DNA of 64,000 bases from Silvania hatchlandensis (lineage in GTDB: Bacteria > Pseudomonadota > Gammaproteobacteria > Enterobacterales > Enterobacteriaceae). This document shows, piece after piece, positions 1 through 9,866 of this stretch. Within the stretch, counting starts at the first letter, position 1. Each line of letters opens with the position of its first letter. Location of the stretch: contig NZ_JAMGZK010000051.1 in assembly GCF_025564065.1 (NCBI RefSeq), positions 62,001-126,000 of the forward strand, read 5' to 3'. The translations under genes and the position numbers were made by a program. The notes beneath the pieces are model-generated. The model searched no databases, was not told the origin of the DNA, and was given only the letters and a program-made list of their open reading frames with translations.

Positions 1-56
1 CCCTCGAGATGTTCGACGATATCGAAGACGCGATCCGCATTTATCAGAACTTATAA
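1..56 (+). CDS. kpsT: Capsule ABC exporter ATPase KpsT, C-terminal end only
   Basis: Only the last 17 codons and a TAA stop (54-56) are inside the window; the peptide ends MFDDIEDAIRIYQNL. The fragment has no diagnostic motif. The assignment rests on position: it ends 11 bp before kpsE on the same strand, and kpsT precedes kpsE in group 3 capsule clusters. KpsT is the cytoplasmic ATPase that pairs with KpsM to export lipid-linked capsule. Another kps gene could in principle end here. Confidence 0.55.
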   Translation, partial: LEMFDDIEDAIRIYQNL

Positions 57-67
57 AAAGCTAAAAT

Positions 68-1270
68 ATGATCCAGCCAATCCGCTCCAATAAATCCTCT
101 AATTTGATGCGCAAGCTGCACAAATTAAAAACCAAACCTAAACATTTTATAGTCGACTCAAGCGGCTATAAGCTCGCCCACCGCTCATGGAAACAGAGCC
201 TAAAACTCGGCAGTTTCCAGTGGGTGGTGGCCGCCTTTGCAATCGCCGTGATCTATTTCGGTTTTATTGCCTCAGACCGCTACGTCAGCCGGGCAGAACT
301 CGTGGTTAAGCAAGCCGACCAGATCAAAATGCTTCCCGATGCCCTATCGATGCTTGGGTTGGGCGGCAATAACCATCAGGATATGCTGCTAATTCAGGAC
401 TACCTTAAATCGGCTGATCTGCTCAACAAACTGGATAAAGAGCTGGGGCTGAAGGCCCATTACCAAAGCCATAACGTGGACTACTTCTCGCGCCTGCCGG
501 ACAACGTCAGTCGGGAAGAGTTTCTTAAATACTACCGCGAGCACCTGACCTTACGTTTGGATGATATTTCCGGCGTACTGACTATTGAAGTCCAAGCATT
601 CGATCCTGCCTATGGTCAACGGGTTGTCGGTATGATGCTTAAAGAATCGGAAGGCTTTATCAATAAACTGGGCCATCAGGTGGCGCTTGAGCAGCTGGCG
701 TTTGTAGAAAAAGAGGTCGACCGTGCATATCAACGCGTGCAGACCGAAAAAGCTAAAGTGTTGGAGTTCCAAAATATCCATCATCTAATCAGCCCAGAAT
801 CGTCCAGTAAGACCCGTATGGGGTTGGTCAGCCAGATTGAAGGAGAGCTGGCACGCCAGCAGGCGCAATTAAAACAATTACAGAGTTATATGAGGGAAAC
901 TGCACCTGCAGTGATCTCCGTGCAGTCCCGGGTCGATGCCTTGACCCAGCAACTGGCCCAGGAGCAAGGGCAACTGACCGGTACAGATAAAGATGCGATG
1001 AACGAAATAACAGCCCGCTATATGGATGTGCAAACTCAAGCAACCCTGGCAGCCGATCTCTACAAAACAGGGCTAGTCAGCCTGGAACAAGCCAGAATAG
1101 AAGCGTACCGCAAACTGAAACACCTGCTGGTCATTAGCCAGCCGACACTCGCAGAAGATGCTGAATATCCACGCCGCCTCTATAACCTAGCCACTATCGG
1201 CGTACTGCTTTGCCTGCTATATGGCCTGATCGTGATGGGTCTGGCAACTCTGCGAGAGCATCAGGACTGA
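68..1270 (+). CDS. kpsE: Capsule export inner-membrane protein KpsE
   Basis: The 400-residue product has the KpsE/CtrB/BexC (PCP-3) layout. A membrane segment at about 50-68 follows a basic N-terminus, a long periplasmic part is rich in coiled coil (about 200-345), and a second membrane segment lies at about 373-394 just after the EYPRRLYN stretch. It is slightly longer than E. coli KpsE (about 380). In the family it forms the periplasmic adaptor linking the KpsMT exporter to the outer-membrane KpsD channel. The ATG at 68 lies 11 bp after the kpsT stop and has no strong Shine-Dalgarno, so coupling to kpsT is likely. Confidence 0.9.
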   Translation: MIQPIRSNKSSNLMRKLHKLKTKPKHFIVDSSGYKLAHRSWKQSLKLGSFQWVVAAFAIAVIYFGFIASDRYVSRAELVVKQADQIKMLPDALSMLGLGGNNHQDMLLIQDYLKSADLLNKLDKELGLKAHYQSHNVDYFSRLPDNVSREEFLKYYREHLTLRLDDISGVLTIEVQAFDPAYGQRVVGMMLKESEGFINKLGHQVALEQLAFVEKEVDRAYQRVQTEKAKVLEFQNIHHLISPESSSKTRMGLVSQIEGELARQQAQLKQLQSYMRETAPAVISVQSRVDALTQQLAQEQGQLTGTDKDAMNEITARYMDVQTQATLAADLYKTGLVSLEQARIEAYRKLKHLLVISQPTLAEDAEYPRRLYNLATIGVLLCLLYGLIVMGLATLREHQD

Positions 1271-1306
1271 CAGCTAACGTTTAGTACTACGTCCATTTTT
1301 AAAGTA

Positions 1307-1321
1307 GGCCCGCTCCGGGCC
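1307..1321 (+). other. Small GC hairpin after kpsE
   Basis: GGCCCG-CTC-CGGGCC forms a perfect 6-bp stem in the 94-bp gap between kpsE and the methyltransferase gene. No T-run follows it, so it is not a convincing intrinsic terminator. It could tune readthrough into the serotype-specific genes. Confidence 0.3.
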
Positions 1322-1364
1322 ACTTTCGCTGACTTATACATTTATTACTGAAGGGATATCTTCC

Positions 1365-3977
1365 ATGATCAGTCCACACAACAGCCATCCAGTGGCGCAA
1401 CCCAACATCGACCTGGACTTTATTTTTCAACGCCCTATTTTTTGGCGTCCAACCTATATTACGCAGTCCGCGTGGCTAGAACATATTCCTTTTGCTTTCT
1501 GGCTGATGACCACTTTGCGCCCACGTAAAATTGTTGAGCTGGGTACCCATTATGGCAGCTCTTACTTTTCATTCTGCCAGGCAGTATCAAAGTTAGATCT
1601 GGAGACGCAGTGCTACGCGGTGGATACCTGGGGTGGAGACGAACACGCCGGTCTGTATGGCGAAGAGGTCTATCGCCAGGTTTCTGAACATAACCAGCAA
1701 CACTACTCCAGCTTTTCAACACTCATTCGCAGTACATTCGACCAGGCGCTGGAGCGCTTCCCGCAGGGCAGTATTGATTTACTGCATATCGACGGCCTGC
1801 ATACCCTTGAAGCGGTGCGCCACGACTTTGACAGCTGGTTACCTAAGCTCTCTGATAAAGCAGTGGTTATCATGCACGATACCAACGTGCGTGAACGCGG
1901 TTTTGGGGTGTTTCAGTTGTTGGATGAACTCAAGCAGCGTTATCCCCATTTTGAGTTTGTCCATGGTCATGGACTGGGTGTGATTGGTGTAGGCAGTGAG
2001 CAGCCCCCTGAGATGTTGAGTCTGTATGGTATTTCAGAAAATGCACATGCCACCAAGCAAGTACATGAAGTCTTCTCTCGCTTGGGTAAAGCCTGCGGTG
2101 ACAGCTGGGAAAACGGCGAATTAAAGCGCCAGATGGCTGCACAGCAAAGCGACCTGCAGGCCGAAAACCAGCAGACAATGGAGCAACATGCTCTGGAAAG
2201 AGGTCGTCTGGCGGAGCGAATCACTGCCCAACATCACTCTCTTTCGGCTCTGCAAAGTGAACTTGAAAAGCTCAATGGACAAGCCGTTGAACTCGACGCT
2301 CAACAACAGCGTAGCAATTCACTCGCTTCTGAATTAGCACTGTGCCAACAACAGGTTGTTGAAGGCAAAACAGCGCTGGTTATATGTGAGCAGCAGCGCG
2401 ACCAGAGTCTGGAAAGTCAGCACGCCCTGAAAAATGTACTGGAAGACACTCAGAAACAATTAACTCAAACAGCTGCAGAATGTGACCTGATTGCTCAGGA
2501 AAAGCAGGCTCTGTTCGAGCAAAAAACAGAGATGGATGAACACCAAAACGTGCAGCAGCAGTTGCTTCACGATCAAGCGCTAAGCCTGAACGAAGAGACT
2601 CAGCGTTCAGCTCAGCTGGCTCTCGCACTCAGTAAAAGTAACCTGGCACTAACTGAGCAATCCCGTCAGCTCGGCGTGCTACAGCAGCAGATTGATGAAC
2701 AAGATATAGCCTTGTCTGTTGCCCGACAGCAGCAGAACGAAATGACCAAAGCACTTGCAAATAAAACGCAGGAAGCGACTCACTGGCAGGAGCAACAGCA
2801 GGCGCTGGCTGAAACTCATAATCAGCTTCAAATACAGTGTGACATCTTAACTACCAACCTGGAAGCAGGTCGGGTAGAGCTTGAGCAATACGAATCAACC
2901 AATCAAAGCCTTGCTAATGCATTAGATGCGCGTGCTGTCGAAGTCAATAATCTGAACCAGAAGCTGGCAGAAAGCGTACAGAAAAGTGAGCAACAGGGTG
3001 ATGAGCTTGAGCAGGTACGTGGCCAGTTGTTGATTTTGCAACAGCAGCTGCAGGCAGAAAAGGTAGAGCACCAGCAGGAGCGTGAACATTTGTTGACCTC
3101 GCAACAGCAACTGCAAGCAGAGAAGGTAGAGCATCAGAAGGTACGTGACCAGTTAGCGACCCTGCAACAGAAATACCGTGCGGATCATTCTGAGCATGGT
3201 AAGCAGTTGAGCCAACTGAATCAAACACTGGATGAACGTTTTAATGAGTTAGCGATGTTGACCCGCTGGCTGGAAGAACGTGAACAGTCTCTGGCCGATG
3301 CTGAAAACGAAAAACAAAAACAACAAGAAGAGCATTACGCTTATCAGCAACTCTGGAAAGCTGAACAGGCTGAGATGGTAAAAAACCAGACAAACCTGCA
3401 ACAGCAACTCACTGTAAGTCTGCAACAAGTAGCTCAACTCAACGCATATGTTAGTGAAATGGATAAGCACAGCGAAGAACTGGAAGCGAATGTTGCCGAG
3501 CGTTTTCATGAGCTTGCGGTCATGACACGCTACACCGAGCAACTGACCCGTGAGCTGCAACAGAAAGAACAGCAATTACAAAAAGCAAAAGATCGAGCGC
3601 AGAACCTGAAACAAACCGTCTCATGGAAACTGACCGCGCCTGTACGCGCGCTAGCACGCCCGTTCAAAGAAAGTCCAAAAAATACATCAATCAAAGCCGT
3701 GAGCAGTGCAGAACGTATCGCCATGTCTGGCTTGTTTGACGAACTCTGGTATCAGCATCGTTACCCAGAGGTTGCGGATTCTGGTCTTTCTGCTATCGAG
3801 CACTTTATGCAAGTTGGTTCCGATAAAGGTTATAGCCCGAGTGAATTATTTGATACGCGCTGGTATCTGCAAACTTATGCAGACGTGGCCGAGGGAACCA
3901 TCAACCCGTTACTTCATTACATCCTGCACGGAAAGGCAGAGCAGCGTCATTGCCTGCCAGACAATATGAGAAAATAA
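1365..3977 (+). CDS. SAM methyltransferase with long coiled coil (WbdD-like ruler candidate)
   Basis: The 870-residue product starts with a class I SAM methyltransferase of the Methyltransf_24 type: VELGTHYGSS at 57-66, HIDGLH at 141-146, HDTN at 171-174. Residues about 250-745 are an almost unbroken Q/E/L-rich coiled coil, including three 21-residue tandem units. The C-terminus (790-867) carries two copies of an FDxxWYxxxYxDV module. The same architecture principle, catalytic methyl cap plus coiled-coil ruler, is known in WbdD, which ends O9a O-antigen chains. A kinase domain like that of WbdD is not visible here. I infer a role in modifying or terminating the capsule chain; the acceptor is unknown. 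The start has GAAGGG upstream. Confidence 0.75.
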   Translation: MISPHNSHPVAQPNIDLDFIFQRPIFWRPTYITQSAWLEHIPFAFWLMTTLRPRKIVELGTHYGSSYFSFCQAVSKLDLETQCYAVDTWGGDEHAGLYGEEVYRQVSEHNQQHYSSFSTLIRSTFDQALERFPQGSIDLLHIDGLHTLEAVRHDFDSWLPKLSDKAVVIMHDTNVRERGFGVFQLLDELKQRYPHFEFVHGHGLGVIGVGSEQPPEMLSLYGISENAHATKQVHEVFSRLGKACGDSWENGELKRQMAAQQSDLQAENQQTMEQHALERGRLAERITAQHHSLSALQSELEKLNGQAVELDAQQQRSNSLASELALCQQQVVEGKTALVICEQQRDQSLESQHALKNVLEDTQKQLTQTAAECDLIAQEKQALFEQKTEMDEHQNVQQQLLHDQALSLNEETQRSAQLALALSKSNLALTEQSRQLGVLQQQIDEQDIALSVARQQQNEMTKALANKTQEATHWQEQQQALAETHNQLQIQCDILTTNLEAGRVELEQYESTNQSLANALDARAVEVNNLNQKLAESVQKSEQQGDELEQVRGQLLILQQQLQAEKVEHQQEREHLLTSQQQLQAEKVEHQKVRDQLATLQQKYRADHSEHGKQLSQLNQTLDERFNELAMLTRWLEEREQSLADAENEKQKQQEEHYAYQQLWKAEQAEMVKNQTNLQQQLTVSLQQVAQLNAYVSEMDKHSEELEANVAERFHELAVMTRYTEQLTRELQQKEQQLQKAKDRAQNLKQTVSWKLTAPVRALARPFKESPKNTSIKAVSSAERIAMSGLFDELWYQHRYPEVADSGLSAIEHFMQVGSDKGYSPSELFDTRWYLQTYADVAEGTINPLLHYILHGKAEQRHCLPDNMRK
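3024..3212 (+). repeat. Three 63-bp tandem units inside the coiled-coil gene
   Basis: In-frame units begin at 3024, 3087 and 3150, each encoding 21 residues. The first two are nearly identical at DNA level (both encode QQQLQAEKVEHQ); the third has diverged (QQKYRADHSEHG). The period is a multiple of three and fits coiled-coil geometry, so copy number could change rod length without a frameshift. Confidence 0.8.
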
Positions 3978-3979
3978 CA

Positions 3980-6388
3980 ATGACAGTTCAATATGAACAT
4001 GAAGACTTGCTTATCCATTTTGATGAGCAGTGGTATCTACGCACCTATAAGGATGTCAGCCAAACTGGCATCTCAGCAAGAGAGCATTTTAAGCGCTATG
4101 GAGCATTACTGGGCAGAAAACCTTGCGCTGACTCATTCATTGAGCCTCCTCAGACAGCTGCGGTTAATATGCCCTGGCTGTCACTGAACCAGCTTTCAGC
4201 CGATAACAACTGCCTTAATGGATGGATGTCTGAAGGGAACGATCCTTACTTTATTATTGACTTAGGGCAATTGCCTCAGACCAGCAAAGGCTGGTACCAA
4301 TTTAACCTGACGCTGGATTGCTCCGGCAAACAAGGGTTAGCAAAGTTTTATCTGGATACCGGGAAAGGCTTCAATGAGTTTGAAACCGTTACCCTTCCCT
4401 ATAAAAAAGGGGTAAATGCCAGCCGTCTTTTTTATTTAGAATCCCCGATTGTCGCATTGCGTTTTGACCCACTCGAGCAGGAATCCACATTTACTGTTAG
4501 CCAGTTTGAAATCGCACCAATCAGTGATAGTCAAATTGAGCCTGCGTTAATGGCGCGCATTCAGCAGGAACACCAAAGCTATCGTGATATGGACGTAGTG
4601 GAAATAAAGGAATCTATTACAGCCGAAAACGGTAGCCTGTTAATGGATCGCCTGATGGCACTCTATAACGAGACATTTAGCTTCACGCTGCCTTCCATTG
4701 ACTATGAAGAATGGATCCAAACTGTAGAAGAACCATCACTACCTAATAAAGCAGAAGTCACTGCTGCGCTAGCTACGATGGCAAAGCCTCCGGTGATTTC
4801 GGTGGTGATGCCAGTATATAACCCGGCAGAAATCTACCTTCGTGCCTGTCTGGATTCAGTGCTGTCGCAGAGCTACCCCTATTGGGAGCTTTGCATTGCA
4901 GATGACAAATCGCCAAAAGAGCATGTCCAGCGCGTATTACGTGAGTATGAGGCGAAGGATCCACGTATCAAAGTCGTCTATCGACAGCAAAATGGTCATA
5001 TTTCGGCAGCATCAAACAGTGCTTTAGAAATAGCTGTAGGTGAATTTGTCGCACTGCTGGATCATGATGATGCCCTGCCGGAACATGCATTGCTATTTAT
5101 GGCACAAGCAATTAGCGCGCAGCCAGAAACACAGATCCTTTACAGCGACGAAGATAAGCTCAATGGCCGCGGCGAACGGTTTGATCCGCATTTTAAAAGC
5201 GACTGGAACCCGGATCTGTTCTTCTCTCAAAATTACGTCTCTCACCTCGGTGTATATCGCCGTGAGCTGCTAAAAAAAATTGGCGGATTCCGTCTGGGCG
5301 TTGAAGGCAGCCAGGATCAGGATCTTTTGCTGCGCTGCCTTCAACATGTGGCCGCAGAGCAAATTGTGCATATTCCGCGAGTGCTTTATCATTGGCGTAC
5401 TATAGAAGGTTCTACCGCCCTGGCATCAGGTGAGAAAAGCTATACTACTGACGCAGGAATCAAAGCATTGCGCGACCATTTTGCTACTGAGCAACCCGGT
5501 GTCAAAGTTGAAGCAGGCCTGGTGCCCAATACTTATCGGGTGCGCTACCCGATACCGGAACCAGCACCACTGGTTAGCTTGCTGATCCCCACCCGCGATC
5601 GACGCTCACTTACCGAGACTGCAGTTCGTAGCATTATTGAGAAAAGTACTTACACCAACTTCGAAATTCTTATCTTAGATAACGGCAGCGTCGAAGCCGA
5701 AACGTTGGAATTTTTTAGCCAAATCCAGCAGGAAGATCGCCGCGTCAAAGTACTCGCTTACGACCATCCGTTTAATTATTCAGCAATCAACAACTTTGGT
5801 GCTCGTCATGCAAAAGGGTCGGTCATTGGCCTGGTCAACAACGATGTTGAAGTCATTAATCCAGAATGGTTGACCGAAATGGTCAGCCAGTGCCTGCGAC
5901 CTGAAATTGGCTGCGTAGGCGCGAAACTCTATTACAGCAACGACACCTTGCAACACGGCGGCGTTATCCTAGGGATTGGTGGTGTTGGCGGACATTCACA
6001 TAAACACTTCCCGCGTCAGCACCCTGGGTACTTCAGCCGCTTGTTACTGACTCAGTCACTTTCTGCTGTGACTGCAGCATGCCTGCTGATTCGTAGAGAG
6101 ATCTTTGAATTAGTTTCAGGTTTAGATGAAGAGAATCTCAAAGTCGCATTTAACGATGTAGATTTTTGTCTGAAAGTACGTGAGGCGGGTTATCGTAATC
6201 TTTGGACCCCTTACGCGGAACTTTATCACTACGAGTCAATAAGTCGTGGTGCCGAAGATTCACCTGAGAAAATTGCGCGTTTTGCTCAAGAGGTAAATTT
6301 CATGAAATCAAAATGGGGAAATCATCTTGATGTGGATCCTTTCTATAGCCAAAATCTGACGAAAATAAGAGAAGATTTTACAATTTAA
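3980..6388 (+). CDS. Capsule glycosyltransferase with two GT2 domains
   Basis: The 802-residue protein starts with one FDEQWYLRTYKDV module (about 10-50), the same element as at the end of the preceding protein. A beta-rich stretch of unknown role follows (about 55-200). Two GT-A family 2 domains come next: the first starts VISVVMPVYNP with DHDD at 361-364, the second starts VSLLIPTRDR with NNDVE at 620-624. Both catalytic sites look intact, suggesting a bifunctional polymerising enzyme, as in the RfbC/WbbB type. The ATG at 3980 is chosen because it follows the previous stop by 2 bp; an upstream in-frame TTG (3950) lacks support. Donor sugars cannot be read from sequence. Confidence 0.88.
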   Translation: MTVQYEHEDLLIHFDEQWYLRTYKDVSQTGISAREHFKRYGALLGRKPCADSFIEPPQTAAVNMPWLSLNQLSADNNCLNGWMSEGNDPYFIIDLGQLPQTSKGWYQFNLTLDCSGKQGLAKFYLDTGKGFNEFETVTLPYKKGVNASRLFYLESPIVALRFDPLEQESTFTVSQFEIAPISDSQIEPALMARIQQEHQSYRDMDVVEIKESITAENGSLLMDRLMALYNETFSFTLPSIDYEEWIQTVEEPSLPNKAEVTAALATMAKPPVISVVMPVYNPAEIYLRACLDSVLSQSYPYWELCIADDKSPKEHVQRVLREYEAKDPRIKVVYRQQNGHISAASNSALEIAVGEFVALLDHDDALPEHALLFMAQAISAQPETQILYSDEDKLNGRGERFDPHFKSDWNPDLFFSQNYVSHLGVYRRELLKKIGGFRLGVEGSQDQDLLLRCLQHVAAEQIVHIPRVLYHWRTIEGSTALASGEKSYTTDAGIKALRDHFATEQPGVKVEAGLVPNTYRVRYPIPEPAPLVSLLIPTRDRRSLTETAVRSIIEKSTYTNFEILILDNGSVEAETLEFFSQIQQEDRRVKVLAYDHPFNYSAINNFGARHAKGSVIGLVNNDVEVINPEWLTEMVSQCLRPEIGCVGAKLYYSNDTLQHGGVILGIGGVGGHSHKHFPRQHPGYFSRLLLTQSLSAVTAACLLIRREIFELVSGLDEENLKVAFNDVDFCLKVREAGYRNLWTPYAELYHYESISRGAEDSPEKIARFAQEVNFMKSKWGNHLDVDPFYSQNLTKIREDFTI

Positions 6389-6400
6389 GTGACATTTATC

Positions 6401-7312
6401 ATGAGACATATAAAAATAACTCCCTATGGCAACATAGGCAATCAACTCTTTCAGTACATGTTGGCCTTAGCCATTAAGTTTCGTACGGGAGTGCCTGTAT
6501 TAATTACAGGGCTTGACATACCCTCTTTTGGTATAAAAAGTACTAAAGTTAGAGATGAAGCTTTATGTTTAGACATAAAGAATCACACCCCCCCTCTTGA
6601 TGCTATTGTAGAACTTGTTAAAGACGTCAAAAACATAGACGTTAATATAAAATGTCTTAGCACACGAATGTGTTATTATTCAAGGCACTTAACTGAATTC
6701 AGAAGATATCTAAAGCTAAAGAAAAACAATCATTACGGCTATAATGAGCATTACTTAGTGATAAATGTCAGGGGCGCTGAGATATCAAAAGGTGTTCATA
6801 GGAATTATATCCCAATACCATTATCTTTTTACGCTAACATCATTGAAGAGACAGGTTTGAAACCTGTCTTCGTTGGACAACTTGGTGATGATAAATATTC
6901 TACAAGACTCAGAGATAAATTTCCAAACGCACTATTCCCAAAATTTAATTCTTGGGAAGATGATTTTAATGTTATCTGCTCATCAGTTAATGTAATTCCT
7001 GCTATAAGTACCTTTTCTTGGTTGGCAACATGGTTATCTGAATCGGCAAAAAATATATATTTTCCTATAATGGGATTATACCATCCAATCGCCCGTCCAG
7101 ATATTGATATGTTACCTGTGGAAGATGACAGATATCATTTTTATCTATCTGACTTGCTTGAGTGGGGAAATCCGGAAGAGACCATCGATTCATTAATAAA
7201 TGACAGCATTGTTTTTGAAAAATTAGAAGGCACTGCCCTTCTTAATAGACTCCCTTTAACAACATCTACAGAAGGGCTGGATCTTGATGCTCCAAGAATC
7301 TCGATTGAATAA
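6401..7312 (+). CDS. GT11-like (fucosyltransferase-fold) glycosyltransferase
   Basis: The 303-residue product has the GT11 signature regions: GNIGNQLFQY at 10-19, a degenerate NVRGAE (from 122) where the family usually has HxRRGD, and STFSWLATWLS from 203. Typical GT11 enzymes transfer fucose from GDP-Fuc in alpha-1,2 linkage, but no GDP-fucose genes lie in the window and the donor-site motif is altered, so the sugar is uncertain. The gene is clearly AT-rich with many AGA and ATA codons, unlike its neighbours. ATG 6401 is preferred over an upstream in-frame GTG (6389); neither has a strong ribosome site. Confidence 0.7.
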   Translation: MRHIKITPYGNIGNQLFQYMLALAIKFRTGVPVLITGLDIPSFGIKSTKVRDEALCLDIKNHTPPLDAIVELVKDVKNIDVNIKCLSTRMCYYSRHLTEFRRYLKLKKNNHYGYNEHYLVINVRGAEISKGVHRNYIPIPLSFYANIIEETGLKPVFVGQLGDDKYSTRLRDKFPNALFPKFNSWEDDFNVICSSVNVIPAISTFSWLATWLSESAKNIYFPIMGLYHPIARPDIDMLPVEDDRYHFYLSDLLEWGNPEETIDSLINDSIVFEKLEGTALLNRLPLTTSTEGLDLDAPRISIE

Positions 7313-8525
7313 TTGTAAAGTCGCACTTTGCGCTATTTTTAAAAATGAAGCCCCATATATTTTAGAATGGATAGCTCACCATCGTCTTATTGGTGTAACA
7401 GACTTTTACATTGCTGATAACATTAGTACCGATGGTTGTTCTGAACTCCTCACTTCCTTACATGATGAAGGGCAAATTACTCTTCTAACTTGGCCAACTC
7501 TACCAGGAGTGAAGCCGCAATTGCCTGCTTATGAAAAATTGGCAGAGTTAGCTAAAAAGGATTGTGTTGATTGGGCTTTGTTTATTGATGCAGATGAATT
7601 CGTCATCCTGGATGATAACCATCCAAACATTCAGTCGGTAATCACCAAAATCACTACTAATGATTATAATGTCTCTGGCATAACATTAAACTGGGCTACT
7701 TATGGTTCCTCAGACATCATCATAAACTCAAACAACGATATTTTAAGTAATTTTGAATTTAGATTTATTAAAGATAGCAACATTAATAGACATTATAAAT
7801 CTCTAATTAGGCTAAAAGATTTTGTTTCATCCGGAAATACGCCGCACGAATTTAGAATCGAAAAATCATGTAAGTATGTTAATACTGCCGGAGAAGAACT
7901 TCCTCAACCTTTAACAGGCATGAGTGACAGAGTTACTTGGGCAAATATGAAAATACATCATTACATGATAAAATCAAAATCTGAGTATGTTTCAAAAAAA
8001 ATGAAGAAAGGGAGGGCATCTTCAAATGCCAGTCTTGACATGTCATATTTTAACGCTCACGACATTAATCATGAATACGCGCCACTAAAAAGACATTGGA
8101 TACAATCCGTTCAGCATATTAAAAATAGATTGCAAGAAAAATACCCCTGCGGATCTAAAGATAATGGAAGTCAATTATACTACAAAAATAACACTAGCCA
8201 TATTGGCGCAATTGACAATTTAAAAGAAATCAATAATTATCAATTAGAGATAAATGGTTGGGCATTAGGCTATAATGGTCAGAAGCCAGAATCATTCAGA
8301 GTAATTGCCAATCAGCATTTGGAACTACCTATAAAAGACATCGCTTTTAAAAATCGTCCAGATGTATTAAGAACTATAGCACTTTGTAATGATGAACAGT
8401 GTGGGTTCACCATAGCATGTGATGTTCCACAAAATGAAGTTATTAATAGTATTTCCATTTATCATGGAAATAACCCCATTATATCAACTGGTTTATTAAA
8501 CTTCCAAATAAATGAACTATTATAA
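7287..8525 (+). CDS. GT92-like glycosyltransferase with C-terminal accessory module
   Basis: The 412-residue protein has a GT-A-like domain of the DUF23/GT92 or Glyco_tranf_2_4 type: CAIFKNEAPYILEWIAHH at 15-32 and the metal site DADEF at 101-105. A separate C-terminal region (from about 305) contains GWALG, KNRPDV and CGF. This matches the free-standing protein encoded at 9930. Its start overlaps the previous gene by 26 bp, with GAAGGG nine bases upstream of ATG 7287. AT-rich codon use is shared with the preceding gene, so both probably arrived together. The capsule linkage is unknown. Confidence 0.75.
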   Translation: MLQESRLNNCKVALCAIFKNEAPYILEWIAHHRLIGVTDFYIADNISTDGCSELLTSLHDEGQITLLTWPTLPGVKPQLPAYEKLAELAKKDCVDWALFIDADEFVILDDNHPNIQSVITKITTNDYNVSGITLNWATYGSSDIIINSNNDILSNFEFRFIKDSNINRHYKSLIRLKDFVSSGNTPHEFRIEKSCKYVNTAGEELPQPLTGMSDRVTWANMKIHHYMIKSKSEYVSKKMKKGRASSNASLDMSYFNAHDINHEYAPLKRHWIQSVQHIKNRLQEKYPCGSKDNGSQLYYKNNTSHIGAIDNLKEINNYQLEINGWALGYNGQKPESFRVIANQHLELPIKDIAFKNRPDVLRTIALCNDEQCGFTIACDVPQNEVINSISIYHGNNPIISTGLLNFQINELL

Positions 8526-8528
8526 AGC

Positions 8529-9695
8529 ATGAACATTACTATTACCGGAACTGGTTATGTCGGCCTTTCCAATGCCGTACTCTTAGCCCAGCACCATCAG
8601 GTCATCGCTCTTGACGTTGTACCAGAGAAAATAAAACAGATTAACCAACGTCAGTCTCCCATCGCAGATAAAGAGCTTGAAGAGTACTTAGCTACTAAGC
8701 CACTCAATCTGCGAGCAACGTTGGATAAATTCGAAGCTTACGAGAGTGCTGAGTTCGTCATTATCGCGACGCCAACCGATTACGATCCTAAAACCAACTA
8801 CTTCAATACCAGCACCGTTGAAGCAGTGATTCGCGATGTGATCAGCATTAACCCGCATGCCGTTATGATCATCAAGTCCACCATCCCGGTGGGCTTTACC
8901 GAACGGATGCGTCAGGAATGTGGTACCGAAAATCTGATCTTCTCGCCTGAATTCCTGCGTGAAGGACGTGCTCTGTACGACAACCTTCATCCGTCACGCA
9001 TCGTGGTGGGTGAATGCAGTGAACGCGCGCAGCAGTTTGCTAATCTCCTGAAAGAAGGCGCAATTAAGCAGGACGTGCCGGTACTGCTCACCGGTAGCAC
9101 CGAGGCTGAGGCCATCAAGCTGTTTGCAAATACCTACCTCGCCATGCGGGTCGCGTATTTCAATGAGCTAGATACTTATGCCCAATCTCATGGGTTAGAC
9201 AGCCGTCAAATCATCTCGGGTATTGGCCTGGATCCGCGTATTGGCTCGCACTATAACAATCCTTCGTTTGGCTATGGCGGCTACTGCCTGCCTAAAGATA
9301 CTAAGCAGTTGTTGGCGAACTATCAGGATGTCCCTAACAACCTGATCCGCGCCATCGTTGATGCCAATACCACCCGCAAAGATTTCATTGCCGACAGCGT
9401 GATCGCCCGCCAACCCAAAGTTGTCGGGATGCATCGTCTGGTGATGAAAGCTGGCTCTGATAACTTCCGCTCTTCTGCTATTCAGGGGATCATGAAGCGC
9501 ATTAAGGCCAAGGGAATTGAAGTAGTTATTTTTGAGCCGACCATGAAAGAAGACCACTTCTTTCACTCTCGGGTCATCCGCGATCTGGGTGAATTTAAAG
9601 CGATCAGCGATGTAATCCTCTGCAACCGTATGGACAATCGTCTGATCGATGTAGTTGAAAAAGTCTACACGCGAGATCTTTTCGGATCTGATTAA
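8529..9695 (+). CDS. ugd: UDP-glucose 6-dehydrogenase
   Basis: At 388 residues it equals E. coli Ugd. It shows the NAD-binding GTGYVG near the N-terminus, the [11 protein letters not shown] segment (about 141-151) and the catalytic Cys253 in [14 protein letters not shown]. It oxidises UDP-glucose to UDP-glucuronic acid with two NAD+, supplying glucuronate for the capsule. It starts 3 bp after the upstream glycosyltransferase, so it is in the same transcript. Its presence is the main reason to predict a uronic-acid-containing, acidic capsule. Confidence 0.96.
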   Translation: MNITITGTGYVGLSNAVLLAQHHQVIALDVVPEKIKQINQRQSPIADKELEEYLATKPLNLRATLDKFEAYESAEFVIIATPTDYDPKTNYFNTSTVEAVIRDVISINPHAVMIIKSTIPVGFTERMRQECGTENLIFSPEFLREGRALYDNLHPSRIVVGECSERAQQFANLLKEGAIKQDVPVLLTGSTEAEAIKLFANTYLAMRVAYFNELDTYAQSHGLDSRQIISGIGLDPRIGSHYNNPSFGYGGYCLPKDTKQLLANYQDVPNNLIRAIVDANTTRKDFIADSVIARQPKVVGMHRLVMKAGSDNFRSSAIQGIMKRIKAKGIEVVIFEPTMKEDHFFHSRVIRDLGEFKAISDVILCNRMDNRLIDVVEKVYTRDLFGSD

Positions 9696-9866
9696 TATTT
9701 ATCACTTTAAAGTTAAATATTTTAGAATAAATACCGATAATAACTCTAGCTTCACGGTAAATTACTGCCCCCGGTCATGTCAGATTCGCTGTTTCGGTAT
9801 CATTGGTGATATAGCGTGGCAGTTTATCATTCCATAAGCTGTCATTGCCTTGTATAGTTTAGCTGC

